Origin: Dermanyssus gallinae
Taxonomy: Eukaryota > Arthropoda > Arachnida > Mesostigmata > Dermanyssidae
Length of the DNA stretch: 64,000 nucleotides
Direction: 5' to 3'
NCBI GenBank assembly: GCA_003439945.1
Contig: QVRM01002492.1
Span: forward strand, 260,001 to 324,000
Positions 23,762-33,306 of the stretch are shown here, piece by piece. Within the stretch, counting starts at the first letter, position 1, and the number at the start of each line of letters is the position of its first letter. The notes below the pieces were generated by a model, which was given only the letters and a program-made list of their open reading frames with translations, did no database searches and was not told the DNA's origin. The translations under genes were made by a program, and so were the position numbers.

Positions 23762-24030
23762 AAGAGCGACAACAAAAACAGCAATAATACCAATAACAAC
23801 AACAACAACACTCCACCCCTATCACTGACAGGAGCAGCGACAAATAAAGCAGTACATAAATATACAACAATATAGTAAATAAATATACAACTACATAGTA
23901 GATATTATACAACAACAAAAACAACAGCAATAACAACAGCAAAAAAAGAAGAAGCAGACGAGGATGACAACAACAGCAACAAAACCAAACAACAACAACA
24001 GCGACAAAACAGCAACAACAACAACAACAG
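23762..24030. repeat. CAA-rich degenerate trinucleotide tract
   Basis: Interrupted CAA/CAG/AAC triplets mixed with AT-rich spacers, read directly. No coding frame is credible. Confidence 0.7.
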
Positions 24031-24805
24031 CGAGCTCAACTGGCACATAGACTACCACTCGTGTCAAAAAACAAATCCGCGTAATAATGTTGCAATAATA
24101 GCTGATAACATATGACTGTGGGTGCGTGTTTACTAGCCGCTTGGAGTTGGCATTGACAACAATGATCCGGGCCACCCAGCCCCACCGAAACAAAATTCGA
24201 AATAACACAATCTGCATTGATAATAACAATCCAAATGTTATTCATTGAACGCAAAACTAGTCATTTGATGAACATTAATCATGGGACACAACTGGAATCA
24301 AATCCTTGTGTAGCATATCGCTTGTTGTAATCGCTGTTTGCAATGAGATAAACGTTGTCGTTCATCTGATACACCTCAATTAGATTGTTTGCTGATTAAC
24401 GCAATTGCCGATCTTCTTTGCCAAGGGGTGAGTTTGCCTTATATATATATACAACAACAAGATAAACACTGGATATATATAACCACTGTTCATCTATATA
24501 TACGTGCATTTAACACCAATGTGTATCTATTTATCACTCATTCGTGTTACAACACAATTCGCAAGTTTTATAATCCTTTATGTATAGAACAGTGGTGGAC
24601 ACAAAAAAAAAACCGACGAATTGAGCATTGCTTAGCGGTCGCATCCTTCTTGTGAAGTAAACAATTACTTCCAGTATGAGCACGCTATCGGCGGCTAAAA
24701 AATAATGATAAATTATGGCATATTGTAGTCGCAGCTAACACTCCAAACAAATTATACATTTATATATTGTGAAATTGCGGCACTAATAAACATCAAATTT
24801 GAAAT

Positions 24806-24810
<5 letters not shown>

Positions 24811-24838
<28 letters not shown>
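24811..24838. repeat. (TA)n microsatellite
   Basis: A run of 14 TA units. It abuts a dispersed repeat on its right that recurs inverted near 29.98 kb. Confidence 0.92.
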
Positions 24839-24945
24839 CCACAGTGAGAGTTGGGAAACCCCGGGTCTGTCAACATATCCTACTGCTCTAAGCGATTTTA
24901 ACACAAAATGGCGGGGTGTGTATTTAGGTTTACATGTCAAGAAAA
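24839..24945. mobile_element. Dispersed repeat FB-D (copy 1)
   Basis: About 75 bases at 24860-24940, including TGTCAACATATCCT and GCTCTAAGCGA, reappear in inverted orientation at 29979-30055. Both copies lie directly beside (TA)n. Too short to classify; probably the end of a DNA element. Confidence 0.6.
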
Positions 24946-25135
24946 TATCATATCATCTTTATTGAAACAGGGGTATTACAATAGAAGCAAGGTCGTTTCG
25001 AATCTGTAAAGAACGTGCAATCCTCCAGGCAAATAAGTTGTTCACAACGCCCACACGAGCAACCTCGTGAGAGTGAATGGAGATGCCGCTCCGGAGATTA
25101 TTTGGTCTTAAAACAAAATACCTAGTAAAGAGATT

Positions 25136-25800
25136 CTAACGCGTTAGCTGTTTAAACAGGCGGTAATCGGCGTGGGATTTGTATTCGCTAACACTAGGCA
25201 ATGTGATACGCTCGCGTGGTAGACAACACCGACGAGCAAGCCGTTTCACAAATTTCTCCTGCACGCTCTGCAAAAAGCCAACATCTCTTTTATAGAATGG
25301 CATCCATACGTGACAGCAATAAGTCCACTTTGGTACCGCTAAAGTTTGATACAGCTTTAAGTACACAATATGGTCCTGTATAATGAAGGATCGCATTATG
25401 AAATCACACATTTGAGACGCGGCTTTGACAACCTCGGCCATGTGAGGTCTAAACTACATTTGGCGATCGAAAATTACCCCAAGGTATTTGTAGAGTCAGA
25501 CTTCAGGAATGGGCTGGCCATTTAGCATATACTGCCATTGTCTTGCGAATGGCAGATTTGGAAATAGATATTTGCATACGGTTTTCCTCTGACCATAAGG
25601 ATATGGTATCAATCGCTTTCTGTAGCATAGCTATGTTGTTGTCTTTTTTTGCCTCTACATAGATTTTAAGATCGCCTGCATACAGCTTATATGTAACACC
25701 AATATCTTGAAGTATAACCCCAAGATCCTGTACATGAGCCCTACGGAACACCAGATGCATCCCTGCCGATGGCGGAATAGCTATCCTCAACTTTGACGAC
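25136..25800 (-). mobile_element. Jockey/CR1-like non-LTR reverse transcriptase relic
   Basis: On the minus strand, from about 25800 down, the palm motif C region reads KLYAGDLKIY, where the usual catalytic YADD has Gly for the first Asp (codon 25674-25676). It is followed by a WSEENRMQIS segment like the W..N.L.LN motif. Further on come YLGVIFDRQM, a TAG stop, FRPHMAEVVKAASQ, and a thumb region with CCHVWMPFY and SVQEKFVKRL. These are the usual C-terminal landmarks of jockey/CR1 RTs. The reading frame shifts between the two halves and lacks the N-terminal RT, so this is a 5'-truncated dead copy. Confidence 0.8.
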
Positions 25801-25946
25801 AAATGTACGGTCTTTCAGGTATGCTCTACAACCTGAACAAGTTTATGATTTAGGGGCCGATACCTAACGCGGCACGAGAACCCTTTTTGTGCGTCGGGGT
25901 GATAATCGATTGTCGAAAGAAACTCTAAGATCAAATATTTAAAAAA

Positions 25947-25965
25947 ATATATATATATATATATT
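25947..25965. repeat. (TA)n microsatellite
   Basis: A short AT run flanked by poly-A and poly-T, itself a small palindrome. Confidence 0.85.
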
Positions 25966-26129
25966 TTTTTTTGATAGATGTTTATTGATTACATATATAA
26001 TCTGGAGAGTCTCACATCAGAGATCCACTACACAGTGGTACATTTTACGCTTTTGATGTTTTTAACATCCGATAAGCTCACAGCGTGTACATGTTTCGCT
26101 GATAGTTACATCGCTAGTCCCATGCTAAC

Positions 26130-26927
26130 TTACAGCACTAAATCACAAGAATTGACAAATTTCACCAGACTGGCAAGTCTGCTGTCAGCCATTCGTGCTG
26201 ATAACATGTTTCCGTCCTCTCCAAGCTTACTGACGGCCTTAATCCATTGTGCTCTTTCCATTTCATATTTCCTGCATTCCGTAAGAATGTGTATAACGTC
26301 ATCATATTTGTTACACTGCTCGCACATGGGTGATGATTTTATCCCAATTTGGTTGAGCGTGCTTCCGCTCAGACCCTTGGCACATCTCAGACGGTGAACC
26401 GTCACAGCACATCTACGGGAGGCCCCGCTTAAGTCATGTGGTCCTGCAAAATTTATCCGGATCCCCATATTAATACGCTTTTGTGAAATCCCGTTTGCCA
26501 GCTCCTCCCATTTTTGACAACTGTGTTTCCACACTTTAGCTTTGACATGACTTGAGGAAGGCGGCACCAGGCATACGCGATCCAGCTTTTTCTTCTGTAG
26601 GGCGTCTCTGGCGACCTCGTCAGCTGCCTCGTTTCCTCGTAAATTTACGTGAGTTGGAATCCACTGTAGTCGCAGCCGTGCCTTGTGATGGCCGGCGCAG
26701 CGAAGAACGCACTGGATGAGATTTGAGTTGGGACCCGCTGGGTCTGCAGCTGTGATAGCTTCCAGCGCCGCTTTAGAGTCGCAGAAGATAACCGTGTCCT
26801 TGGGATTATCGTCTTGAAGAGCGAATACAAGCGCCTTATGCACTGCCACAATTTCGGCCGTGGTTGAACTCTGGCAGTTTCCGACATGTACCGCTATAGT
26901 TGTCCCGGTTTCCGGTATGACAACTCC
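26130..26927 (-). mobile_element. RNase H domain of an I/jockey-type non-LTR retrotransposon
   Basis: A minus-strand frame of about 260 codons holds an RNase H fold. It has the TTAEIVAVHKAL helix with the catalytic Glu, FCDSKAALEAI with the second Asp, IPTHVNLRGNEAAD with the C-terminal His/Asp, and a tail with a C-x2-C-x8-H-x4-C zinc-knuckle-like motif (CEQCNKYDDVIHILTEC). In I-clade and related elements this domain follows the RT; here its 5' side is cut off by a (TA)n tract at 26928-26957, and the first residues of the open frame come from that tract. The RT relic at 25.1-25.8 kb lies downstream on the same strand, the wrong order for one element, so the two are probably separate insertions. 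The catalytic residues appear kept. Confidence 0.85.
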
Positions 26928-26957
26928 TATATATATATATATATATATATGTATATA
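26928..26957. repeat. (TA)n microsatellite between two mobile elements
   Basis: An AT run bordered on the left by the truncated RNase H and on the right by a foldback element. Confidence 0.92.
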
Positions 26958-26975
26958 GGGTGTATGTAAACTTTT

Positions 26976-27860
26976 CAATAATGAATAGTAAGAATTGTAG
27001 AGCTCGTAAAAACAAATATTTTTTCCAATGGACCATGGTCTCTAAGAAGTCTTGTTTCGGAATGATTACTACAATTTGTGACACTGGTGTTTTTGCCCGA
27101 CAAAGGAGCATAAAATGTGCTGTTGCGAAACAACCAGGCCGGTCAGAAGATGCAGCATGGTCGCTTAGAAGAGAATTCTCTAAAAATGAGGTTTTTTATT
27201 AGCTTTCACGCCAAATACCTTAAAATCATTACCCTACGACTACTTACAGCGCTAACAAAACTAACACATTCGGCAAATGCGCATTTCATGACAATCATTT
27301 TGGTATATATTGGAAATATTTATATATGCCAATGCGATCTGTGGTTGCGGAGTAATTACGATTTTTTGGTGGGATGTCCAAATTAAGTGCATGCAAAATG
27401 ACTGTGTGGCGACGCGCTGCGGCTGTCGCGCGACACGTCGCAACACAGTCATTTTATAGGGCTACGAAAATTTTTTTTTCGGTTTTGTCCGTAGAGAATC
27501 ATTAAAGAAACCGAAAAAAAAAATTTGTAGACCCAATACATGTACTTAATCTGGACATCCCGCCGAAGAATCTTTTGAAAGAACTTCATTTTTTTAGAAT
27601 TCTCTTCTAAGCGACCATGTCGCATCTTCCGACCGGCTTTATATATTTTTTGGAAGAAGCTGAATTTTCTCACGAACACGACGGTTTGCTCAGTTTCTCG
27701 CAACAGCATATTTTATGCTCCTATGTCGGGCAAAAACACCAATGTCACAAATTGTAGTAATTTCACACTCATTCCGAAACAAGACTTCTTAGAGACCATG
27801 TTCTATTGGAAAAAATATTTGCTTTACCGAGCTCTACAATTCTTATTATCAATTATTAAA
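26976..27860. mobile_element. Foldback element type A (FB-A2), nested palindrome
   Basis: The outer arms, about 26979-27200 and 27583-27845, are inverted copies sharing GAATTGTAGAGCTC and TTGTGACAC/ATTGGTGTTTTTGCCCGACA-type segments. Inner segments at 27363-27395 and 27537-27575 are also inverted (TGGGATGTCCAAATTAAGT class). The centre is a GC-rich hairpin at 27395-27455, and an A/T-rich hairpin follows at 27467-27526. Close kin of FB-A1 at 12.5-13.2 kb, but this copy keeps a more complete second half. No coding capacity. Confidence 0.85.
27395..27455. repeat. Central hairpin of FB-A2
   Basis: AAAATGACTGTGT (27395-27407) pairs perfectly with 27443-27455. A further GCGACG/CGTCGC pair lies just inside, at 27409-27414 and 27436-27441. 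The loop is very GC-rich and CpG-rich compared with the AT-rich arms. Confidence 0.88.
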
Positions 27861-27902
27861 AAGGTGCTATATATAATGCATTTATTCAATGTAATCAATC
27901 AT

Positions 27903-29968
27903 TCAGGGTGGGAACATGACATTTGAGTCCCTGCGAACGTGTGCACCGTTACGGGGGTCCAGTGTAGGGACCAGCCATTTCTGGAGAGTGCCCCGAACCG
28001 AGGCCGCATTGCCCCGTTGCACATCCAGCGACAGGCGTTGTCTGAGAAAATCACCCGCTCGTTTGTCTCCGCTGGCTAGAATCAGGCGTTTCCCGACCTT
28101 TTGTAGCAAACTTCGAGTGGATGGACCGGGCCCGCCAAGGGTCTCGAAGGCAAAGGGATAAAACTTGTACGGGTTTCCGATGTTCTGGTACTCTCTAACC
28201 TTGTTTGCCTCGGCGAGAGCCGAAGCATGACTAGCCCGGGCCGCGCCAGCACTGACCATTGAAGGGGCTAATGAGTCAGTAACTGTCGCGTCCCAAACCA
28301 GCATGCATCCGCTCTCGAACGGAGTTAAGGTCAGCCCGTCAGGTCTCTTGCCGCCCTCCCTGTCTAGCCCGAGTGGTTCAAGGACGCACGGCAGACCACT
28401 GGATCGTAAAGCTCGACTGAAGGTTTCATTCAGGGCGTGGTGTCTTGCTCGCCTACCTGCGCTGACGATACAGGACAGCCCGTGGCGTCCGTCTGGCCCG
28501 ACGACGTCTCCGCAGACGCAGGTAGGAGTGTATACAATGTCTGTTCCCAAACGAAGTCCGACGGCAATCCTTACCGACTCATCATCTAACAGGGTCCCGA
28601 TCCGGGCACAGGGAATGGCGCGTAGCCATGCGCCCGCCCCCTTGGAGGAGACGGCGCGCAGCCTGGCCTTGTCGGCGTCCGTCGTGCATCCCGCAATGAG
28701 ATCTACGACCCTTTGCTCATATAGAGCTGTTGACCATTCTTTCTGGTGTCGAGCTTCGGCGGGCTCGTGGCCGCACAGGGCAACTGCTTTACGGTGGCTT
28801 GTTTCCAACCGGGCTTCTAAGTCTGTGAGGGCAGCCGAATCAAGGAGGGTTCTAGCCTATTGCATAGACTTGTGTAGAGAAGCTGCCAGAGCTATCTCAG
28901 ATAGTCGCGTCAGGTAACCCTAGGCCACCCCAAAGAACGGGGAGTAGAGCTTGTCGGCGTGCACCCGTGGATAGACTGAGGTTCAGCAACGCCTCCACTG
29001 TAGCTAGCATGCTGTCGTTAAGTCGTTCAAGAAGTCCGGAAGCCAGTGAACAATCTGCACCTCGAAACAAGTGGTCGAGACGTAGGGCCGAAAAGGAGGA
29101 TCTCAGAAGAAAGAGGCCTCGATGAGAACCCACCAAGTGAATGCGTGACATCGCATCTTCTAGCTTGGCCAGCCACCTGTCGAGGGCAGCCGGAACTCCT
29201 TGCGGGAAAAGAGGTACGCCAAGCAACTCTAAATCCGTGCCGACAGTCTTGCACCCTGGGAGAGCCTCCAGCACTTCAGATTCCGCAGCACCTCCTACAG
29301 CATAGACCTCACACTTCGCAGAGTTTAGAGCCAGGCCGCTCCGTTCAGCGAACTCGATGATTCTGTGGATGCCCCTCAGAACTGCATCGGGGGCGCCACC
29401 CAGTACACCGTCGTCCAAGTACCATACGTTAAGCGGGCACTCGAGAGAGTCAACTAAGTCTTTGACTGCCAGGCAGAACAGCGGCGGGCCCAGCGGGTCG
29501 CCCTGCTGTACCCCAGTCTGCGACATTATGACATCGTGCGGCAGAAGAAGGCAGGATGGCTCCTTATAAGCAAGTTCCACCTGGTGGAACATGCTCGGGG
29601 CTCAAGCTTTCACCGCGCTCAACAAATGGTCCCTTCGAATACTGTTGAACGCGTTCCTGAAGTCAAGCTTGACCACAAGGGTAGCTTCAGAGCGTGACTC
29701 CAAAAAGGACCGAGTCGAATGCACTGCGGCCCTCGCATCCTCCCGGTGTCGCAAACCCAAGCTGATGGTCACCAAGAGCACATGAGATGTCTGCCCTGTT
29801 CTCAAAGATGCCGATTTTTGCCGCTAGCCTCCGGATTGCAGATGAGCATGCGATGGGCCTCACGCTGCCATCTTTCTTCTTGAGGGCGAAAAGTCGGGCC
29901 CCAAAGATGAGCGGTCGCCATTCGGAGAGCGGCGAGCCCCAGCGAAGATGCTATATATATATATATAT
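27903..29968 (-). mobile_element. Non-LTR retrotransposon relic with restriction-like endonuclease (R2/NeSL-like architecture)
   Basis: On the minus strand the element reads, in order: an RT fingers segment near 29735-29910 (ALKKKDGSVRPIA, then DHQLGFATPGGCE); LDFRNAFNSIRRD (motif A) near 29650; GVQQGDPLGP near 29500; WYLDDG, a variant of the YADD catalytic box, near 29410; the thumb; a Cys/His cluster (CVCG...HGLSC); KRPDG at 28334-28352; and VWDATV at 28282-28299. The last two fit the PD-(D/E)XK-type endonuclease found C-terminal to RT in R2-, NeSL- and Hero-like elements. Breaks: a one-base frameshift near 29730, a TGA at 29602-29604, another frameshift near 28905, and a TAG soon after. 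The 5' end is cut at a (TA)n tract (29952-29968). The 3' end lies within about 40 bases of FB-A2. Inactive. Confidence 0.88.
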
Positions 29969-29969
29969 T
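29952..29969. repeat. (TA)n microsatellite at a retroelement 5' end
   Basis: Nine TA units separate the truncated retroelement (left) from the FB-D repeat (right). Confidence 0.9.
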
Positions 29970-30062
29970 CGCTTGAAATGTATACCTAAATATACACGAC
30001 GCTATTTTGTATGAAGGTCGCTTAGAGCAGCAGGATATGTTGACATACCCGTTTTTTTCACA
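29970..30062. mobile_element. Dispersed repeat FB-D (copy 2, inverted)
   Basis: The reverse complement of 24860-24940 over about 75 bases, with only scattered mismatches. Lies next to (TA)n like copy 1. Confidence 0.6.
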
Positions 30063-30065
30063 TAT

Positions 30066-30098
30066 TCTCAATGAGCATCGCTCAAAGAAAATTCGAAA
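30066..30098 (-). mobile_element. Fragment of SINE family A
   Basis: CTCAATGAGCATCGCTCAAAG and the next bases match the body of family A (as at 22465-22495) in the same orientation; both SINE ends are missing. Confidence 0.65.
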
Positions 30099-30296
30099 AA
30101 TTATGCAAATTTTGAGCTCAATGAGAAATTATTAAATTTAAAAAAGTAACCGTTCGGAAAAGACAGTTCCATTACAAATTTTATTTTGTATAGTGGGTAT
30201 GGATCTCAAAGGAATAATGTCCAACCGTTGGGGTCGACTCCTACACCACATGGGATAGTGACTTGTAGCGATAATGCGTAACTGCATTGAATACTG

Positions 30297-30365
<69 letters not shown>
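30297..30365. repeat. (TA)n microsatellite
   Basis: About 69 bases of AT dinucleotides with a few G interruptions. Confidence 0.93.
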
Positions 30366-30368
<3 letters not shown>

Positions 30369-30779
30369 CATCCTCTTAAATGTCGAACACGCGTTCAGTA
30401 CGTTTTCGTGAGACGCCAAAAACTAAGCACTTGTAGAAAAGCGTATTCCCCTAGTTACGACGTATCCTAAAAGACCGAGCATCTACCTACGAAGGCGTGA
30501 ATATGCAGTCACAGCCGGGGTTTCCTAAAGGTGCGTACTGAGACCAACCCTTAAAAACCACCACCAACTTAGATGCCGACATCCCTCGGGACTTATTACC
30601 TTCGCCTGTCGGTAATCGGGCACTGATCGTTACCGGTCGTGACGAGGATCTGCTCGAACGAACAGCCGACGGAACCCTGGCGGATATACGACAAAACTAA
30701 AACCAGTACCCCTTCATGTCCTTAAATACATTCCTTCGCACCCCCTCAAAATTCGGAACTGTGTGGCATTACTTCGAGT

Positions 30780-31075
30780 AGATACTTAGCGCCGCTACGC
30801 GGATCAAGAAGGGAAATCGAACCTGACGGGGTCCCGATCGCTGCCACGAGGGCCCTTTCAATAAAACTTCTGAATGATAGCTGCAATTTTCATCCGAATT
30901 TTGCACGAGGAGACCCTTCCTCTTGCGTCGGTCCGTGTCATCTTTGTCCCTAAAAGGAATCAATCGTATATACCCATATGTTTACTCGGCACGCTGGCAA
31001 AAGTTTTCGAGACTATCTTGAGCAGCGTCTTTATGATTTTGCAGATGAACATGGACCTCTCGGACTCCCAGTAGG
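30780..31075 (+). mobile_element. R1/jockey-like reverse transcriptase fragment
   Basis: A plus-strand frame contains VRVIFVPKRNQSYIPICLLG followed by TLAKVFETIL, the usual PK...YRPISLL...K+FE block at the start of jockey/R1 RTs. A shifted frame continues with QRLYDFADEHGPL, the segment that normally precedes the GFR..RST motif. Upstream, a third frame has DGVPIAATRAL, like the DGIP block. At least two frame changes in 300 bases; a short, degenerate relic. Confidence 0.7.
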
Positions 31076-31621
31076 AACCCAAAACCTTAGATGATCGGAC
31101 GTTATTACAACATGGTCTTCAAGAAAATGCGCCGTAGACAGGCGCCGTTTGTGCATCTTCCGTTGGTAAATGGCGCTGCCTAGTTTACGATAGCCAAGAG
31201 CGTACGTGTGGGAAACAGTGACGTCCCACGCCAGCGGCCGATTATGGTCCTAGTCTCGGCTGGTAAGACGCTTGTCGTCCCTCTGCGTTACACGTCAGGC
31301 TGCAGTGTAACACGATCTAACCGGCTTGTCTGACAGTGTGCCCTAGGATATCGTTAATGGCGTTGTGGCGGCCTTGTATGAGCCCGGCCAGCTGCAGCGG
31401 TGCAGCTGAGCCGGTGCAGAGCGCGCTCATCCACCAGACGAGGCTTGCCCAGAACGAACACGCTAGGAGAGCTAGTCACGTACATGCTTACGTTGGTCAA
31501 AACTGGGACGCGGCTGAAAAGCCTATTCAACGGATCATGAAAGCAAAGGAAGAGGCAGGAACAAGGAAAATGGTGGAAAGCGTCTGAGAGTTGCTCCAAG
31601 GCGCGACTCGACAAGCAGGAC

Positions 31622-32050
31622 CTAAAGATTTAAAACTTCCAGGACTTCCCCGCCGCCTGTGTGTAGTAACCTTCTGCGCAAAGATCGCGCAGATCGGAAG
31701 GTCATCTTAAGGAGGAAACATATATGTAGGCCGCGCTTACCCGCCGTTCCACCACATGGACATTCTTCCCTCTCAAACATGGAAATGCTAAGTCTGAGTA
31801 CACTGGCGACGCGGAATCGGTCGTCGGCCAGCCCACTGCCGACAAGGTCGGATGGAAACACGTCAAGCCACGCTTTGGAGGAGTCGGATGAGATCGCTTT
31901 CAGTCTAATGTCGTGCATATCTACCTTGCAGGCCGACGAAAAGGTTAGGTGGATAGCAAACGGCTTTACGGGTAGCATGCGTAGCGATTTGGTTCCAACC
32001 CTTCTATCTTGAGACCTGTTTACAGGTCTGCTGTATGTCTGGTGCTTCAT
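31622..32050 (-). mobile_element. Fragment of REL-endonuclease retroelement (linker and Cys cluster)
   Basis: On the minus strand AWLDVFPSDLVGSGLADDRF and a following CPCGG align by eye with the segment AWLRAIPCARIGTLLDDESV and CVCGD of the 27.9-30 kb element. The frame then loses the pattern. A diverged, separate copy of the same element class. Confidence 0.65.
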
Positions 32051-32169
32051 TGGATGGAGGGCCCGGGCGCTCTTGGAAACTTCTGCCAGGAGGAGTCCTG
32101 GTTTGTCTAGATTAAAATCGTTTTACATTTTTTTCTAGATTTTCTATTTTTGCTGAGTGCGTTTGTGGA

Positions 32170-32274
<105 letters not shown>

Positions 32275-32355
32275 AATATTTAGAAGAATATATATAATGC
32301 TTCACGACGTTGCTACTCGTCGACCTAGTTACTCCTTCTGCGCGCCGTAGCCGCT

Positions 32356-32782
32356 CTATCGCTCATGCCCGTGAGGAAGTCCTGCCCGCCCCCTGGCGCG
32401 AAGGTCCGGGTCCATCCAGTCTCTCATAGTTCCGAGCACTAAGGTCGCGTTACCTCTTTGGATCTCCAGGGACAGTAGCTGGGAGAAGAAGGCGTGCGCC
32501 CTCTTGTTCATCGTCGCCTGCTGTAACGCGCGTCCAACCCGAGAGATCAGTGTTGCCGTAAGGGGCCCAGGGCCACCCATCGTCTCGAACGCGAATGGCG
32601 AAATGTGGTGCGCCCGACTTAGGTCCGCATACTTTCTTATCTTTGAGGTCTCAGCTTGTGAAACGGCAGTCCCCGGGCGAGACGCGCCGAGGAACGACGC
32701 TTATAGAAGGGTATCAATGTCATACCGTCGGAGCGCTTACCGTAGTCTCCTGAAAGCCCAGGTGGTTCCAGGACGCAGGGAA
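32356..32782 (-). mobile_element. C-terminal fragment of a REL-endonuclease retroelement
   Basis: On the minus strand CVLEPPGLSGDYGKRSDG corresponds to the EPLGL...KRPDG region of the 28 kb copy, with Ser for Pro in the PD motif. The WD part of the endonuclease is missing. After a gap, FAFETMGGPGPLTATLISRV and LLSLEIQRGNATLVLGTM match the extreme C terminus of the 28 kb copy. An internally deleted relic. Confidence 0.75.
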
Positions 32783-33253
32783 TTATTATTATTGATATTA
32801 TTATTACAATTCTGTTGTTACTACTAATTAAGGAGAAAATATCTTATTGTTGTCACAATCTTCAAATCGATTACCTCTATATCTATTGTCCTCATTGGTC
32901 GCGCCAACATGATGGTGAGGGGACATTTTTCTCAGCTAGCTTCGATTCGCCAAATGGATGTAGAGAGGCCTACGCAGCATCGCACGTCTGTCACAGATTT
33001 TCCAGTCTAGCATGGTGGCTCCTCAGCAGTATTATGCGTGGCATTCGTTGAAATCGACAGCCTCGCTGCTTTGAAAGGTGCTGTTCTCACAATGTTGAGC
33101 GAGTTAAGTGCTCCTTTGACTTTTTTTTACGAGTTGTAAGACATTCGTGGGAGCTGTTTATCTATCTTTTGGCGAGCCAAAAATGATTGACTGATAAGTG
33201 GTAGAGTATCATCGTGATACATATGACGAGTCCCATCGTGATGCGTCCGTAAG

Positions 33254-33256
<3 letters not shown>

Positions 33257-33301
<45 letters not shown>
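33257..33301. repeat. (TA)n microsatellite
   Basis: About 22 TA units, read directly. Confidence 0.93.

Positions 33302-33306
<5 letters not shown>

Noticed and set aside
25136..26927. Single I-type element joining the RT and RNase H pieces
   Set aside because: On the minus strand the RNase H would precede the RT, the reverse of the known order, and the intervening DNA has other repeats; treated as two insertions.
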